DNA of 64,000 nt, taken from NCBI RefSeq assembly GCF_001411555.2, contig NC_049905.1:9329053-9393052 (forward strand). Reading direction: 5' to 3'. Positions 35,774 through 48,446 of this stretch are shown piece after piece. A program made the translations under genes and the position numbers. Positions within the stretch are counted from its first letter, which is position 1, and each line of letters begins with the position of its first letter. The notes under the pieces are model-generated. The model had not been told where the DNA came from, did not search any database, and worked only from the letters and a program-made list of their open reading frames with translations. This DNA is from Juglans regia. Taxonomy: Eukaryota > Streptophyta > Magnoliopsida > Fagales > Juglandaceae.

Positions 35774-38700
35774 ATTCTCCCAATTAGAGATTTATATGAC
35801 CAACGTATCAACACTTGCCACCAAAATTGAAATCCTCCACCTTTGCAGATCATAGCCCTTGTCTTCCAGCTAGAAGAGCACACAACTTCAGTTTGTCAAG
35901 TGTAACACCACCCTTTGTCAACATATCAGTAAGGTTCTTGATTCCACAAATCTTCTCAACATATCAGCTGTTATGGAAGATGATGCAATTGTTTTCTACA
36001 AGTTTGAACCCCAAGATACGGCAGTATCACCTAGAGTGTATACAAAACATGTGGTACTCTCTCAGCTATCAATGCCACCAGTCAAATTAGCATCAACATA
36101 ACCCTATAGATTCATATCTGCTCCAATAAGGCAAAGACATGTCCCTGAGGAACCCCTCAAGTACCTCAGAATCCACTTTATTACCTCCCAATGCAGCTTT
36201 CTTGGGTTACTCATGTACATTCTGACAACTGCCACTACATGGCCAATATCTGATCTCGTACAGACCATAACATACATGAGAGAACCAATAGCAAAGGCAT
36301 AGGGAACCTTACTTGTGTAGTCATGCTCCTCCTTTGACTTAGGTGATTAATCCCAAGAGTAAAGTGACTACCCAAGGGTGTACCCATTGGTTTAGCTTTG
36401 TCCATGTTGAATCTATTGAGCACTCTTTCCACATACTCTGCTTGTGAAAGTTTCAACGTCTCATTGACTCTATCACTGATGATCCTCATACCAATGGTTT
36501 GCTTCGCAACTCCTAAATCCTTCATTGCAAGCTGCTTTAACAAGTGCTTCTTTAGATTATTATTCTCCTCAATGCTGGATCCTGTAATGATCATATCATC
36601 CACATACATCAACATAATGATATAGGAGTTGTCAAATATTTAACGTAGCAGCAGTGGTTTACATAACATCTTATTTACCCTGGGCTACACAGGAAGCTAT
36701 CGAACTTCTTGTACCACTGCCTGAGAGTTTGTTTTAGGCCAAACAAGCTCTTCTTCAGTTTGCAAAGTAGAATTTCCTTCCCTTTCATTGTGAACCATTC
36801 CTAGTACTAGCCCGATAGTTGTGATTTTCACAATTGCAAAGAAAACCTCAGAGTAGTGAATGTCTTTCTTCTGTTGAAAACCCTTCACAACAAGTCTTGC
36901 CTTATACTGTCGTCATGCTTAGTTTTTATCTAGTGTATCTACTTGTTGTGCAAGGCCTTCTTCCCTACTGAAAGTTCTGTCAGCTCTCATATTTGATTTA
37001 CTAACAAAGAATCAATCTCCTCCTTCATAGTTGACTCTCACTTATTAGAATTCTCATCTTGCAAGGTTTCTTCATAACTTTGCGGCTCACCACCATCAGT
37101 CAGCAGAATGTAATTATGGGTGGGTGACAACCATTGTGGGGGTCTAATTGTCTTTGAAGACCTGCGAACAACAACTACAAGTGTGGATGACTATGGATTT
37201 CACTGCGGAACAATGAGAATGGACGCACTAGCCTCACTCTCCCCATAACTTACACCTCTGCTATGCACTATAATCTCAGGAAGCTCGTCCAAGCTCACAT
37301 ACTCAAACTAAGGAGGAGTTGCATCTGTTGCTATACTGGACCTATCCTTATACATAACTTTGTCATTAAAAATAACTTTCATACTCTTAATGATTCTCGA
37401 ACTCTGCTCATCCATGAAGATAGCCAAACAACTCATCTCCATAGCCAATGAAATAACAGGTTCTTAACTTGGCTTCAAGCTTAGTATGATGAGAAACACG
37501 TAAGAAACACAACCAATATTCTAAGATGAGAAAGTTTCACATCTCTTCTGCTACAAACCTCCTCAAGTAGTTTGCACTCCAATGGAACTGATGTTCCTCG
37601 ATTTATCATATAGACTACAGTGCTGACTACATTTGCCCATAATGTCAATGGTAACCCAACATGCAACCTCATCTCCTAACACACTCATTGATGATCTTTT
37701 TTAGTCACTCAGCAACACTATTCTGTTGTGGGGTCTTGGAAAGGGTATTCTCCATTCCAATACCTTGTGTTGCGCAATACTTCTTGAATCCTCTATCAAT
37801 GTGCTCTCCACCAATGTCAAACTTCAAGCATTTCAGCTTTATGTCTATCTTTGTCTCAATTAGGACTTTTCATTTCTTGAATATATCAAATATGTTAGAT
37901 TTCGATTTCAAGAAATAAACCCATACCTTTCAACTGTAGTCGTTGATGAATGTAAGGTAGTACCGAGAACCTCCAAAAGATGAGTTCTTGGAAGGTCCCC
38001 ACAAATCCATATGTGCTAGTTTCAACCTTCTTGACCTTAGTGCTCTATCGCCCCTTAAGAAACTAACGTTTTTCTACTTCTCCAGAATGCAACTCTCACA
38101 CATGTCCAAATCAATCAACTTCAACTCTGGTAGTTTTTCTTTCGATAGTAGTTCCTTCATTTCTTTTTTATTCATGTGGCCAATGCTCTATAGTACTCTC
38201 AGCCTTAGTGCTAGCAATCATGTCACTCGATCTTCATGTCATCTACATGGTACCTGTCTTCTAGCCACTAGCCAACACCATCGCTCCTCTTGTGACCTTC
38301 TGCGTGCCACTCTAGAAAACTATTGAGTGATCGCTATCATCAAGCTGTCCCACAAAGATCAGGTTCTTCTTTAGCTCAGAAATATGTTTGACTTTCTGTA
38401 AAGTTCACACATTCACGTTGGGAGTACAATATCCACATCTCTCACTCGTACTATATCCAATGCTGCTCCATCAACTAAGTACACACCAAAGTCACCAACA
38501 ACGTAGTTCTACGTTATTTCTTGGTGTGAGGTGGTGTGAAAAGAAGCTCCTAAATCTAATAGCCAATCATCAATTGGATTGTGAACTGCAAGAAGTAAAA
38601 CATCATGTACTTTTTCAGCTACCACGTTAGCAGGTTGATTCTTTGTTTTCTTTGGATTTTTGCAGTTCCTCTTAAAATGGATTTGCTGCTTAGACCTTGA

Positions 38701-39330
38701 CTTGCCTTTGTCCCTTTTCCTCGATTTTGATCTGCTCCTATTTGAGTCCCTATCATGTACTCTGCCCTGAGTATCAACATTCTGTATGGAACCCGAACCC
38801 AAGGTCTCACCATAACCTCTCTTGCACACCTCCTCAGCAAGAATCCAATCTCGGATATCTTCATATTAAATTTCAACTTCCCAACAGAATTCCTCACAAC
38901 CATTCTCATGGTTTCCCAACTATTCGGCAATGATGTCAATAGAATCAATGCCTAAACTCATTATCAAACTCAACTTTTACTGACGTACCTTCAATTTCTT
39001 CATCAGATGATGGGCAACTGACGCACCTTTTTTCATCTTCACGTTGAACAATTTCTTTATTAGATGCACCTTGTTATTCACCAATTTGTCATACATACTA
39101 GACAAAGCCGCCATAAGATCCATTGTGGTCTTCTCCTTAAAAACGTTGTGTGCAACTGACCTTGACAAGGTCAGCTGAAATAGCCCCAAGACCTATCGAT
39201 CTAACAGGTTCCAATCAACATCTTCCATGTTGTCTAGCTTCTTCACCAATAGAGGAAGATGGAGTCTCTTCCCATTAGAAATAATCCTCATTTGGCATCC
39301 TTAACCCAAACCTTGACTCTTGATACCAAT
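35774..39330 (-). mobile_element. Ty1/copia internal region, degenerate
   Basis: Minus strand, in the Copia order gag, protease, integrase, RT, RNase H. Gag is at about 38620-39189 (KTTMDLMAALSSMYDKLVNN, LTSLPNSWETMRM). The protease motif reads DLGASFHTT instead of DSGAS (about 38540). Integrase C-terminal pieces lie at 37481-37672 (GLPLTLWANVVSTVVYMINR). RT pieces are at 36697-36888 (KGFQQKKDIHYSEVF) and 36235-36615 (LMYVDDMIITG, with YVDD intact). The primer-binding site reads TTGGTATCAAGAG beside the right LTR, initiator-Met type. Many stops, frameshifts and a deletion in RT inactivate it. Confidence 0.9.
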
Positions 39331-39788
39331 TGTTGTGAAAAACGATGACAAAAATCAATCACACGACACAAAATTTACGCGGTTCGATAACATGCCCATG
39401 TCCATGGAGCTGCAAAGAATTTTATTCTCTTGAGGAATGTCAAAATAAGGATGAAGATAAAATGCTTAGAACGGTCATACTATTCATAACACACAAACAC
39501 ACACACACACACATATAGGGTTACACGACGAAAGTCCTAATTTCACAATTATCGACTTATTCGCTCAAGCGATCATCCAGCAAATTCACTGCTTAAGCTT
39601 CACTCAAGCCAACTATCGAGTGAGCCTCGAGCATACTTTCTCTCTGGTCTTCACTCGAGCCAACTGTCAAGTGAGTGTCGAGCAAACTCTTTATCTGAAA
39701 TTCACTCAAGCGTTGTGTAGAGTGAAAGTCAAGCAAACTTTCGACTTGCCTCTGCTTAAGTCATGAACCAGGCTCTAAGAACCCAACA
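39331..39788 (-). repeat. Copia 5' LTR (right, 458 bp)
   Basis: TGTTGTGAAAAACGATG ... ACCCAACA. It has a (CA)n microsatellite at about 39489-39512 that the left LTR lacks. Confidence 0.9.
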
Positions 39789-40482
39789 AGTTTGAGGATG
39801 ACATTTACCCGATCGTTGAAGTTCACATGTTTTGGTTTCATATCTTTCACACAAATCTCGCAATTCGTTTTCTATGATTTTTGGGGGAAAACAAATGGCT
39901 TCATCATGAAACAAAATTAATCTAGCTCAAGAATCTCACCACGAATTCCCAAGCCTTTTATGGGGCTTTACCAGGGACATATTTCAACAATGGTATTGAC
40001 TATTATGAAACTTTAGAAAAGTTAGAAAATACTATCTCTAAAAAACATATGAAGTTTCTTCCAAACATTGAAATGCTTTCAAGATTGTACCAATTTTTAA
40101 ATTGTTCAAGTCCTTTCTATTAGTAATATTGGATTACGATGTACAAGCCACAACCATAAAAGAAATAAGGCACAGAGAACATGGCCTCCTTTTATGCATA
40201 CCAACCCCAAGTGACTACTGGATTTCCGAAAAGACTGAATCCATCAACTTCCCAATACACCATCTCAAGACGTGGAGATGGTTGCATAGCCTTCTTTTAT
40301 GCATACCAATCCTAAGTGGCTACTACCAATTTGACGACTTGGAAAGGGGGAAGAAGGGAATACAAACAGACTACCAATCCACTATCTCAAGACATGGAGG
40401 GAGAAGCTGCTATCTCCCTAAATGCTCTTATACTGAAATTTATTACTTGCAATTTATATTCTCACTCCAAACGAAAATCTGG
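39789..40482. other. unit 2 flank, collinear with unit 3
   Basis: Non-coding; about 39860-40110 matches 50275-50480, and 40100-40440 matches 51360-51465 plus 52041-52240. It lies 3' of the MAPK relic. Confidence 0.6.
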
Positions 40483-40673
40483 CCCTGCCCATTTGGATAC
40501 AATAAGTTTTTATCTCATCTCATATCATCATTATAATTTTTTCAAATTCTCACACAAAATATAATAAACAATTCAATTTTCTCAAATTTTAAAATAATAA
40601 TAATATTAAAAAATAATATTCTAATAATATTTATTCAACTTTCATCTCATCTCAACTCACTATCCAAACTGCA
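40483..40673. mobile_element. GATGAG-family MITE (copy 5)
   Basis: CCCTGCCCATTTGGATAC at the left and ACTCACTATCCAAACTGC at the right, reverse orientation with CTCATCTCATATC near the left. Unit 3 carries a different family member nearby (52241). Confidence 0.75.
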
Positions 40674-40747
40674 ACTTAATCTTTTAATTTTTAATTTTAA
40701 CTTCGTTGAACCAAACTAGGGACACAAGAATAGGTATTGGTGAGCTT

Positions 40748-41060
40748 ACTACAACAAGTAATCTGGATTAAAGTTCAGAGACTCCCTCCATATGAGCTCC
40801 TTTATATCTTCCTCATTCAAGGATGTATGCTCAAAACTAAAGTTAAATTGGATTTTATCGAGTTTGGGTGAATACCAGTTATGCGTTTGCATGGACCAAT
40901 GACTAGCATTTTCTCTGCAAGATCTATTGCCAGTGGGGACAAATTCGGAAACTTCTTTGTAAACGGTTGCTTTGGAAAATGAGGGAGCTGTTTCACATAT
41001 AGTTGAGCATTATCACTTTTTAAAAACCAAGATCTGAATCATCTGGTGAACCTAATAGCT
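40748..41060 (-). pseudogene. MAP kinase relic, C-terminal part (unit 2)
   Basis: The minus strand reads LGSPDDSDLGF at about 41030 and EEDIKELIWRESLNFNPD near 40780-40830, the C-terminal tail of a group-B MAPK. The segment joining them is frameshifted and much of the last-exon middle is deleted compared with unit 3 (52556-53286). No N-lobe or catalytic exons are found in unit 2: homology goes straight on to the TNL flank at about 41330. Confidence 0.8.
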
Positions 41061-41090
41061 GTTTTGACAATGATTAAAAAATAGGAAAAT

Positions 41091-41262
41091 TTTATACACC
41101 ACATTACCATCTCGTTTTCATTCCACTACGTAAGATTTGATACATTTATACTATTGGATGATTCTTTATTGAATGATTCTTTATCATTCAATGGTGATAA
41201 ATGTGTTACATCTTATATAGTGAGATGAAAGTACGATAGAAGTGTGGTGTATAACATTACTC
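41091..41262. mobile_element. about 170-bp MITE with TATACACCACA ends
   Basis: TTTTATACACCACATTACC at the left pairs with GTGTGGTGTATAACA at the right. Internal ATTGGATGATTCTTTATT is repeated. No ORF. It lies where units 1 and 3 have LINE and MAPK sequence. Confidence 0.65.
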
Positions 41263-41527
41263 TAAAAAACATATAAAAATAGCCATATAAAAAATATATA
41301 CAAAACCCCCACTCTTGATTTAACTTGATTACCATCCAAATTCTATCACAAATAATACAGAAGGCTTCCATAATACAACATGGAAGCCAAATTTCTCAAT
41401 ATCTAATAGAAATAGTTAGAGAGAATTTTGGCATTAAGGCGTGAGTGATTTAGGTTTATTAAACCTATGTTTCGTAGATTTCCCTTTCTCCATCGTAGAC
41501 ATGGATTGTTCCAATCGGGCCAGTTAA

Positions 41528-41890
41528 GGCCCCGTTTGATAACTGACCCGATTGGTTTCACAAATGATCTCAACTCATCTCATATCAACATTCAAGCATC
41601 ATTTAAAAACAAATTAACACTTCGTAATTTTAAATTTTTAACTTTTTCATCTAATCATTACCTAATCATTACAACTTTCACAAACTTTCAAACGAAACAT
41701 AAAAAACAATTCAACTTTTTTAAATCTCAAAAATAAAAATTATATTAAAAAATGATATTATAACAATATTTTAATTTTATAATATTTTTATTTAACATTT
41801 TCTCTCTTCTTTTCCAAAATCTTATAAACCATCTAACTTAAACTAATTCACTACTATTCACAAACTATCTCACTACTATCTACTGGTCTC
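41528..41890. mobile_element. GATGAG-family MITE (copy 6, long variant)
   Basis: GGCCCCGTTTGATAAC at the left, with CTCAACTCATCTCATATC and AT-rich repeats. It replaces the position where units 1 and 3 carry the 150-bp MITE (7581, 63833). Confidence 0.6.
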
Positions 41891-42284
41891 ATATAATTGC
41901 TAAAATTTTATTTTATCTATCTTCTACTTCTCGCCAATCTTAAAATACCTATTTTAGAACGACATTTCATTCTACGAAGTATGGAAAAGGTGCCATAGAA
42001 TTTAAGCCAGTTTCCATTAAAATGATCAAAGATGGCCAACATTGCAAAAGGGAAGAGCAATGAAAGGGAAACATGTTCTCAGTTACCTTCTTATCCATAA
42101 GCGCTCATTTCAAATAAATTTGTCAATACCCAATAAAAAATCAGTACTTGTAGAAAGCAAAAAAGAGTCAAGACCACGTGAACGAGAAATTTAGTTTATA
42201 TACGGTGATAATGCATGTTGTAAAGTAAATTAATGCAAGATCAATTACAATGAATATATTACACTATACTACAAAAAAAAAAAA

Positions 42285-42315
<31 letters not shown>

Positions 42316-42561
42316 CCCAAGCAATACCTTATTCTTCTAGGCACCATTGTTCCTCAAGTTTCACCTATATTTGAGAGAGAAATAATACTTTTCATCCGAC
42401 ATTTTTAAGTGATTATCCATTAATATGATAAACGTTCGAAATCACTTAAAATGTGTCACGTCAATAAATTGGACTAGAAATAACAAAGTCTAGGATAATA
42501 ATTACTCTATATTTGTTGAATAGACCTGCACAGATACCTCATCATCTGTTGTCTTATCACG
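41891..42561. other. TNL2 3' flank
   Basis: Collinear with 7752-8020 up to about 42265, then unique. Poly-A followed by (CA)n at about 42273-42315. A 3' UTR and poly(A) site should lie here, but I cannot place them. Confidence 0.55.
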
Positions 42562-43382
42562 TTAAGGGACTTTACCATCTATAGCAACATGGCCTTCAAA
42601 CACCACACCATCTATATTAGCATCATCTTCAAAGACCTCATCATGCGTGGCAACATGGCCTTCAAAGACCACACCATTTGTAGCGACATCTCCGTCAAAG
42701 ATCTCATCCTTTGTACTAATATGATCATTTTCACAGACCTTACTATCAATAGAAAAACCTGATTCAGAGACCTCATCAACTACAAAAGCATCATCCTCAA
42801 ATACCCTATCAGTAACAGCATCAGAACAGATATATTGGATATCACTTGCATTTTTGTCCGTTATGTTTGGGGCATCAACCAAGACATGAACTCCACACTT
42901 CTTCACCTCAGCAAATGCCCCTAAATCAAAGGAAAACTTGATTTCGTCTCCACTTACTAGCTCCATTATCTTGATAGAATTACCAAGCATCACAAACTTG
43001 TTTCTTAAAATAGACCATTGGAATAGAAACAAATTATCTAAATAGCTCACATGCAGGGAACTTGGTGCAGCTGGAAGAATAACCTGTTGGTAGCCTTTGG
43101 TTTTATTGTGAACTTCCATCTTGATTCGAGGCCACTCGATATAGTTATCTTCTAACCACCACATATGGGACGTTTCTGTGCATGTGTAAACAACACAAAT
43201 ATATAATATACGAAAATCACCCTCTGAAAGCGAAGGTACATGAAACGATATGGAAGATCCCATTTCCTTATTGCTGAACCAATTTGGAATCTCACTAGTA
43301 GGGAAGATAATCAAACTGCTACAAGGAGCATAGTTGGTCCGTGTACACTGTATCAAACAAAAAAGGGTTCAAAGAATTGTTA

Positions 43383-43443
<61 letters not shown>

Positions 43444-46400
43444 CTGAAGAACACTCTTGCTAAAATCAGATGACAGATTGTTGCACCCAACCAAATCAAC
43501 TTGTATGTTAGATTCCAAGTTTAAGCCTTGAATATCAACCAGGTTGCAGCACCCACCAAGGTAAAGTACAGCTAACTCAGAACTTGAGGAAAATGAGAGT
43601 ATTTCCAATGATGAGCAGCCCCAAGCAGATAATATCTGTATACTTGCAGGAAGTCCCGAAATCAAGTAAAGAGACTTATTTTGTTGTAAGAATAGAGATT
43701 TTAATTTAGAAAGGCCATTGATGCTTTCTGGTAGGATACGAAAATTGTTTTCTGATAAATCCAAGCCTTGGAGGCAAGAGAATCCCCCAAGGTCAAGGGG
43801 AATCTTATCTTCCGACAAATTACAGTCCCTAAGAGCTAGTTTTCCCAAAGTGCCATATCCAGAAACAGAAGCTTGTGACAAAGTTCTGGGATTCAAACTT
43901 CTTGGTGATAACCATGAAAAGAAACGTGATAGCCAAGATCCTGAGAATTTTTCTTTGCACTCAGATAAGGATAAGCCTTTCCAATTCATCAAAAAAATCA
44001 AGGATGATGCGAGTTGCTTAATGGCAGTTCCTCCAACAAAAAGCTCTTTCGAAGCAATCATATTCCCCAAATTCTCTGGTAACTTTTCAAGCTGTAAGCA
44101 GCCAGACAAGTTAAGAGTTTTAAGAGATTCTAATTTTGAAATGCTTTTTGGGAGATTCCTAAGGTTCTTGCATCCTTTCAAATTCAACAAAACAAGCCCT
44201 TCAAGATATTGTACAGAGTCATGAAGCTCAATCAAGTTTATGCAACCTTCCAGAACTAGTATCTCTAGATGTGGGACTTGTGAGAAGCATGGTGATTTGC
44301 AGAGATTTTTGGAATAGCTGAGATTAAGGACTTTCAACTTGTTGAATACCTGGATTATGTATATAACAACTGAGAGTTTTGGAATAGCCAAGACTTTTGG
44401 TGTGTGTGAACAAAAAGATTTAGTGCTTCCGATTACTAACATCAAAAGAGGAATATAAGGTACAGTAAAATTCGTTACCCTGTTCTCCTTCCAGACTTCT
44501 TTAAAATTACTATGCTGCAAGTCAAGCACAACAAGGTTCCCCAGACGAAAGTTTTGTGGTAGAATTTTCAATGGGCAGTTATGCCAACATAGCCATCTTA
44601 GCTCTTTGGAAAGAAGCTCAAAGCGTCCTGTGAGATGCACATTATTGATCTGGAGCAACCTCAAATTGTTCATCTTTGCAAATGCATCGGTTTTCAGATG
44701 TATGTCCGCAAGTGAGGGTGGATTTAGCATGAGACCCTGCACTACTTCAGATCCCTAGCAAAATATGAAGTTAGATTAGCAACATATTCCTCCTCTTTCT
44801 AAGGCTAGAACATACTTGAATTGGAGTAGGCCTAGATATTCTATTCATAACTTAACAGTCAAACACTTGAGAGATTTAGATATGAATAGAAATGTTTAAA
44901 ACTTGATTGAATCATTTTTAATATTGTAAGATGAGCTTTCAACTAACCCTAGAGATGTTTTCGATTAAATGACATATAGTTAAAAATATGTTCACACAAT
45001 TATACATGAAAGCTGACAAGATAGAACTCTTATGCAATCCAAGAGAGCATTTATTTCACGTCTCAATATATATGTGCACATGGTTATGCATAAATATAAA
45101 TGTCTTACCATATGCTCACTGTGTAGTACATTTAACGCATCCTCATAAAACCACAACCTACTACGTCTTCCTGGATCTTTACGTGAACTTTTGCAAACAA
45201 TCTCCCTTCCTATATCTCGAATCAAATCGTGCATCCTCAGCTTACCATGGAGATCTATTATTACAACAGACCTCCGAGCAAGAATACTAATACCAATATC
45301 AGGAAAAAAACCACACCCATGGAGAATTTTGGCAACATATTTGGCATCCATCCCTATAAAGAAGCATGCAATATCAAGGAATATGTTCATTGTTGCCTTA
45401 TCTAATGAATCAAAGCTTACTTGAAGTACTTTTTGAATATCACGGTCAGGCATTTTTTGTAATTCTTCCACTGTGCTTTTCCATTCGATAATGCTTTTTT
45501 CCATGAGAAAAGAACCCAAAACTTTAAGAGCTAATGGATTCCCTCTAGTATACTTCACTACACTAATGGAAAGCTCATGGTAATCTTCCATTGGATGGGG
45601 CATCTTGAAGGCATGCCAACTAAAAAGTTCAAGAGAGTCTGTGCAAGTCAATTCTTCCACTTTATATTTTTCATAGTTTCCTAATTGCTTTAGCAAATCT
45701 TCATCTTTAGTCGTTGCAATGATTCTACTTCCAGGACCAAACCAGTCAGTGTTTCCAGCTAATGCGTTTAGTTGATCCACGTGATCCACGTCATCAAGAA
45801 TAACAAGAACTTTTTTCTCAGCAAGGCAATCCTTAATCAAACAGATTCCTCTATCAACATTTTCAAATGGCAAATCTCTGTTTTTCAAGATATCAATAAG
45901 AAGGTTTTTTTGTAACTTGACTAAACCATCAGACTGTCTTGACGTTTCTTTAATGTCTCGGAGAAAACTACTTCCTTCAAATCCATCACTTACTTGATTA
46001 TAAACAGCTTTTGCTATGACAGTTTTACCTATTCCACTCATCCCATGGATGCTAACAATGCGAATATCATTTTTTTCCAGATGTAGTAAGGCTTTCATCT
46101 CCCCAACACGAGAATCTAATCCTATCGGGTGTTTGCCCACATTCAAGCGATTAGGTTTTAATCGATGCAAAATTTCTTTGATGATCTCATCGACGCACTT
46201 TGCTTCATACCTGCAGATTACAATTCAAATGGAAAATAAGACAGTAAGTCATTCTAAGCAATTACGTTATCAAAGTTATTGAGAATATAAATTATATTTA
46301 TTTCTATATAAGTTCTTGTCATACATCACACAAGGCAGACCGACCAAACTCATCACACTTGCTAAGATTTTTCAGCATGTAAAGTTTACAATTGGAGATA

Positions 46401-47453
46401 CAGACACATAGATCGACGCCTATATCTGAGATTCAGCAAACAAGTCCTACATAGTGAACATAAAGAAAAGGGAGAATTAAAGGAAATAGAATCTTAGGGA
46501 CTTGATGGGGCTTTCTTGTTTTTGTTTGCTTGCTGTTAAGATGAATAACAATAAATTTCATTAAAGGGGGGTAGATATATGTCTTTGGACGTTGAATGGT
46601 CTCTCCATGAAATTGTCGCGTCAAAAACAAGTCTTTTGAAGCACCATTTCAACATTCCTTTTAGCTGTGTTTGTATGTATATACGTATGTACATACGTAT
46701 ATATACATTCACATTCGTACATACACAACACGCGCACACACATACATATACATATATATATATATATGCATATATGAGAATATTTCAGAATTCTTGGATT
46801 ATAATGTGTCCGTCCAAACAGCATAAGCACGACCAAACTAAGCCCAACATGAAGCATGATGTAATAATTTGAAATTGTTTTTGTAGATGAAAATCTTGAT
46901 TAATTTTGAATGCTTATATGATTTTGATTAAAAAAATAGTATAATACCCGTTAACAGTCTCGAGATCCCAGCCGGAACAGTTTGCAGCTTCAGTTAGAGC
47001 TGCTCTCCACCTTTTTACCCTCATCATGTCCTTCTGAAACCGCTCTTCATGCCGCGCAAATGATTCGGCAAAAGTTCCAGTCTGGTTTCGAACATCTGTC
47101 GGGCTCACATCATAAAATACAGGAAAGAAAGTGTGACGTTTCGTATTCTTGCAACGCACAATTTCTGCAAGCTCTTCAAGACACCTCTTAGAAGAAGCAT
47201 ACCCTTGGGAAAAGACAACAATGGAAATCCTTGATCCACGGATCGCATTGAGTTGTTCGGTAGAGATGTTCTCCCCTCTTCGAAGCGTGTCGTCATCTCG
47301 GAAGGCATCAATTCCGACTCTCACCAAAGCGGAGTAGAGGTGATCGACGAAACTCTTGCGAGTGTCTTCACCTCTGAAACTCAGGAAGATGTCATAATCC
47401 CACTCATGATTTGAACTGTGTTCCACAGATGATGGAAGGGTTGGAGTAACCAT
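42562..47453 (-). CDS. TNL2: TIR-NB-ARC-LRR-C-JID immune receptor, five exons, intact
   Basis: Minus-strand exons: 47453-46948, 46210-45109, 44754-44479, 44349-43444, 43347-42562. All junctions have GT and AG, and the lengths (506, 1102, 276, 906, 786) sum to 1,192 codons including the stop. TIR: about residues 20-165 (DYDIFLSFRGEDTRKSF; Glu94 in CLEELAEI is the expected NADase catalytic residue; Arg90 stands where Trp is common). NB-ARC: P-loop GMSGIGKT 225-232, kinase-2 LVILDDVD 304-311, GNPLAL 392-397, FLDIACFF 446-453, MHD 495-497. LRR: about 537-930. C-JID: from about 945 (FPTSEIPNWFSNKEMGSS). An acidic tail (1112-1189) ends in four 11-residue repeats. Known role of the family: cytosolic effector recognition, NB-ARC-driven oligomerisation and TIR NAD+ cleavage leading to EDS1 signalling. 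What it recognises cannot be told. The ATG was chosen because it matches TNL1's position. Confidence 0.92.
42571..42804 (-). repeat. 33-bp coding tandem repeat at the TNL2 C-terminus
   Basis: The last 44 repeat residues are IFDGDVATNGV, VFEGHVATHDE, VFEDDANIDGV and VFEGHVAIDGK (42571-42702). More degenerate units (VFEDDAFVVDE and the next two) extend to 42804. The stop codon comes two residues after the last unit. Confidence 0.9.
43383..43441. repeat. (GA)n microsatellite in TNL2 intron 4, next to the 5' splice site
   Basis: On the gene strand the exon 4 donor reads CAG|GTTCTCTCTCTC, so the CT tract begins inside the splice-site region of a 96-bp intron. Length variation here could affect splicing. 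Confidence 0.9.
46670..46770. repeat. microsatellite cluster in TNL2 intron 1
   Basis: (TGTA)n, CACACA and (AT)n tracts, orthologous to 11180-11300 but shorter. Confidence 0.8.
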
Positions 47454-47656
47454 GGAAACGGAGGTGTTTCTTGGGATTGAGATTGAGTAGAATGGAAAAG
47501 AGACAAAACTTGTGAGTTAACAAACGGGATATAGAGAGGTTCTCACTTCTCAGAATCAGAGAAAGAGAGAATGAAGAGATTAGAGAGAGACAGAGGTTGT
47601 CTGCAATCTTTTGATTTTTGAAGCCTTCGTGCGTTGACAATTTCCTAGTGGTGCTC

Positions 47657-47724
47657 AGTCAATTGCAGTGCTGAGCGAGGAGGGCATGTTGCAATATCGA
47701 TCCTAGCCGTCCATTTCTGGTCAA
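47657..47724 (-). promoter_or_regulatory. two W-box-like sites upstream of TNL2
   Basis: On the gene strand, TTGACT (47662-47657) and TTGACC (47724-47719) lie about 205 and 270 bp upstream of the ATG. TTGAC(C/T) is the core bound by WRKY factors. TNL1 keeps the first (12185-12180) but has TTGACG at the second. Short motifs arise by chance, so this is weak. Confidence 0.3.
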
Positions 47725-47839
47725 CGAAGTGGCTACCATGACAGCTTACCTTCCCCGACAGTCACAGCTTGTTTATATAAATTTAAAATAATGCAAATTA
47801 CGTTATCATGTGTAGTTTTGGTTCTCTCCCTTTCACACT

Positions 47840-48228
47840 GCCAAGAATAGAAAATAGAGTTTTGTTAAGGACAATTGAGTTTGTGTATCAATCTGTGTAT
47901 TAATGTTATTGTCTTTATATTCTAAATTTAAATTAGTACTATTTTCAATAAAATCTACTTTCTGACCAATCATATTGAATGAGTGCGCATATTAGTGTGT
48001 AGAATCACTTATAATTAAATTTTTCCTAGAAAATATCATACGTAGACAAAATGAAAAATATTGATTATTTGCGTTTACAATTATTTATACTAAAAATAGA
48101 AAATAACTAACTAATGTATATTGTCTACTTTAACCTTCTAACTAATGTATATTGTCTATTTTAACCTTGGTCTTTCCTTCTTTAGATTTTAACTCCATGT
48201 TTTCTATCTGAGATGCTATTCCCCAACA
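47840..48228. other. unit 2-specific insertion upstream of TNL2
   Basis: About 390 bp of AT-rich sequence lies between blocks that are adjacent in unit 1 (at about 12355-12360). It includes a local repeat (CTAACTAATGTATATTGTCTA twice, about 48107 and 48140). No clear inverted ends or target duplication. Confidence 0.5.
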
Positions 48229-48234
48229 CACACA

Positions 48235-48445
48235 TCCACACCCGTCCAGTGTTTGTCTATACTCCAAAGTTGAAGGGATTTTGAAGCCATCTAAATTACG
48301 TCCTTTTGGATGCACATCGAGGAGATTTTCAAATCCACATGCCAAAGCTTTCTTCGAGTGCCAGTACATCAGAACCTCGTTCTCCGACCAGATAGAATGG
48401 CGGCGGCCATTCTCGGTACCTGAGCATGCATGCAGCAGGTGTCGC
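48235..48445. repeat. conserved TNL upstream block (copy B)
   Basis: Matches 12362-12617 but lacks the CAGGACGTTCAAGCAATCAA part. The end ATTCTCGGTACCTGAGCATG is shared with copy C. Confidence 0.75.
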
Positions 48446-48446
48446 C

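Noticed and set aside
36235..36615. Copia RT fragment with intact YVDD as a live reverse transcriptase
   Set aside because: The rest of pol has stops, frameshifts and a deletion, and the LTRs are diverged; the element is dead.
43718..44224. 168-codon plus-strand ORF across TNL2 exon 4
   Set aside because: It is a mirror frame of the LRR repeats; no domain, and the opposite strand is clearly coding.
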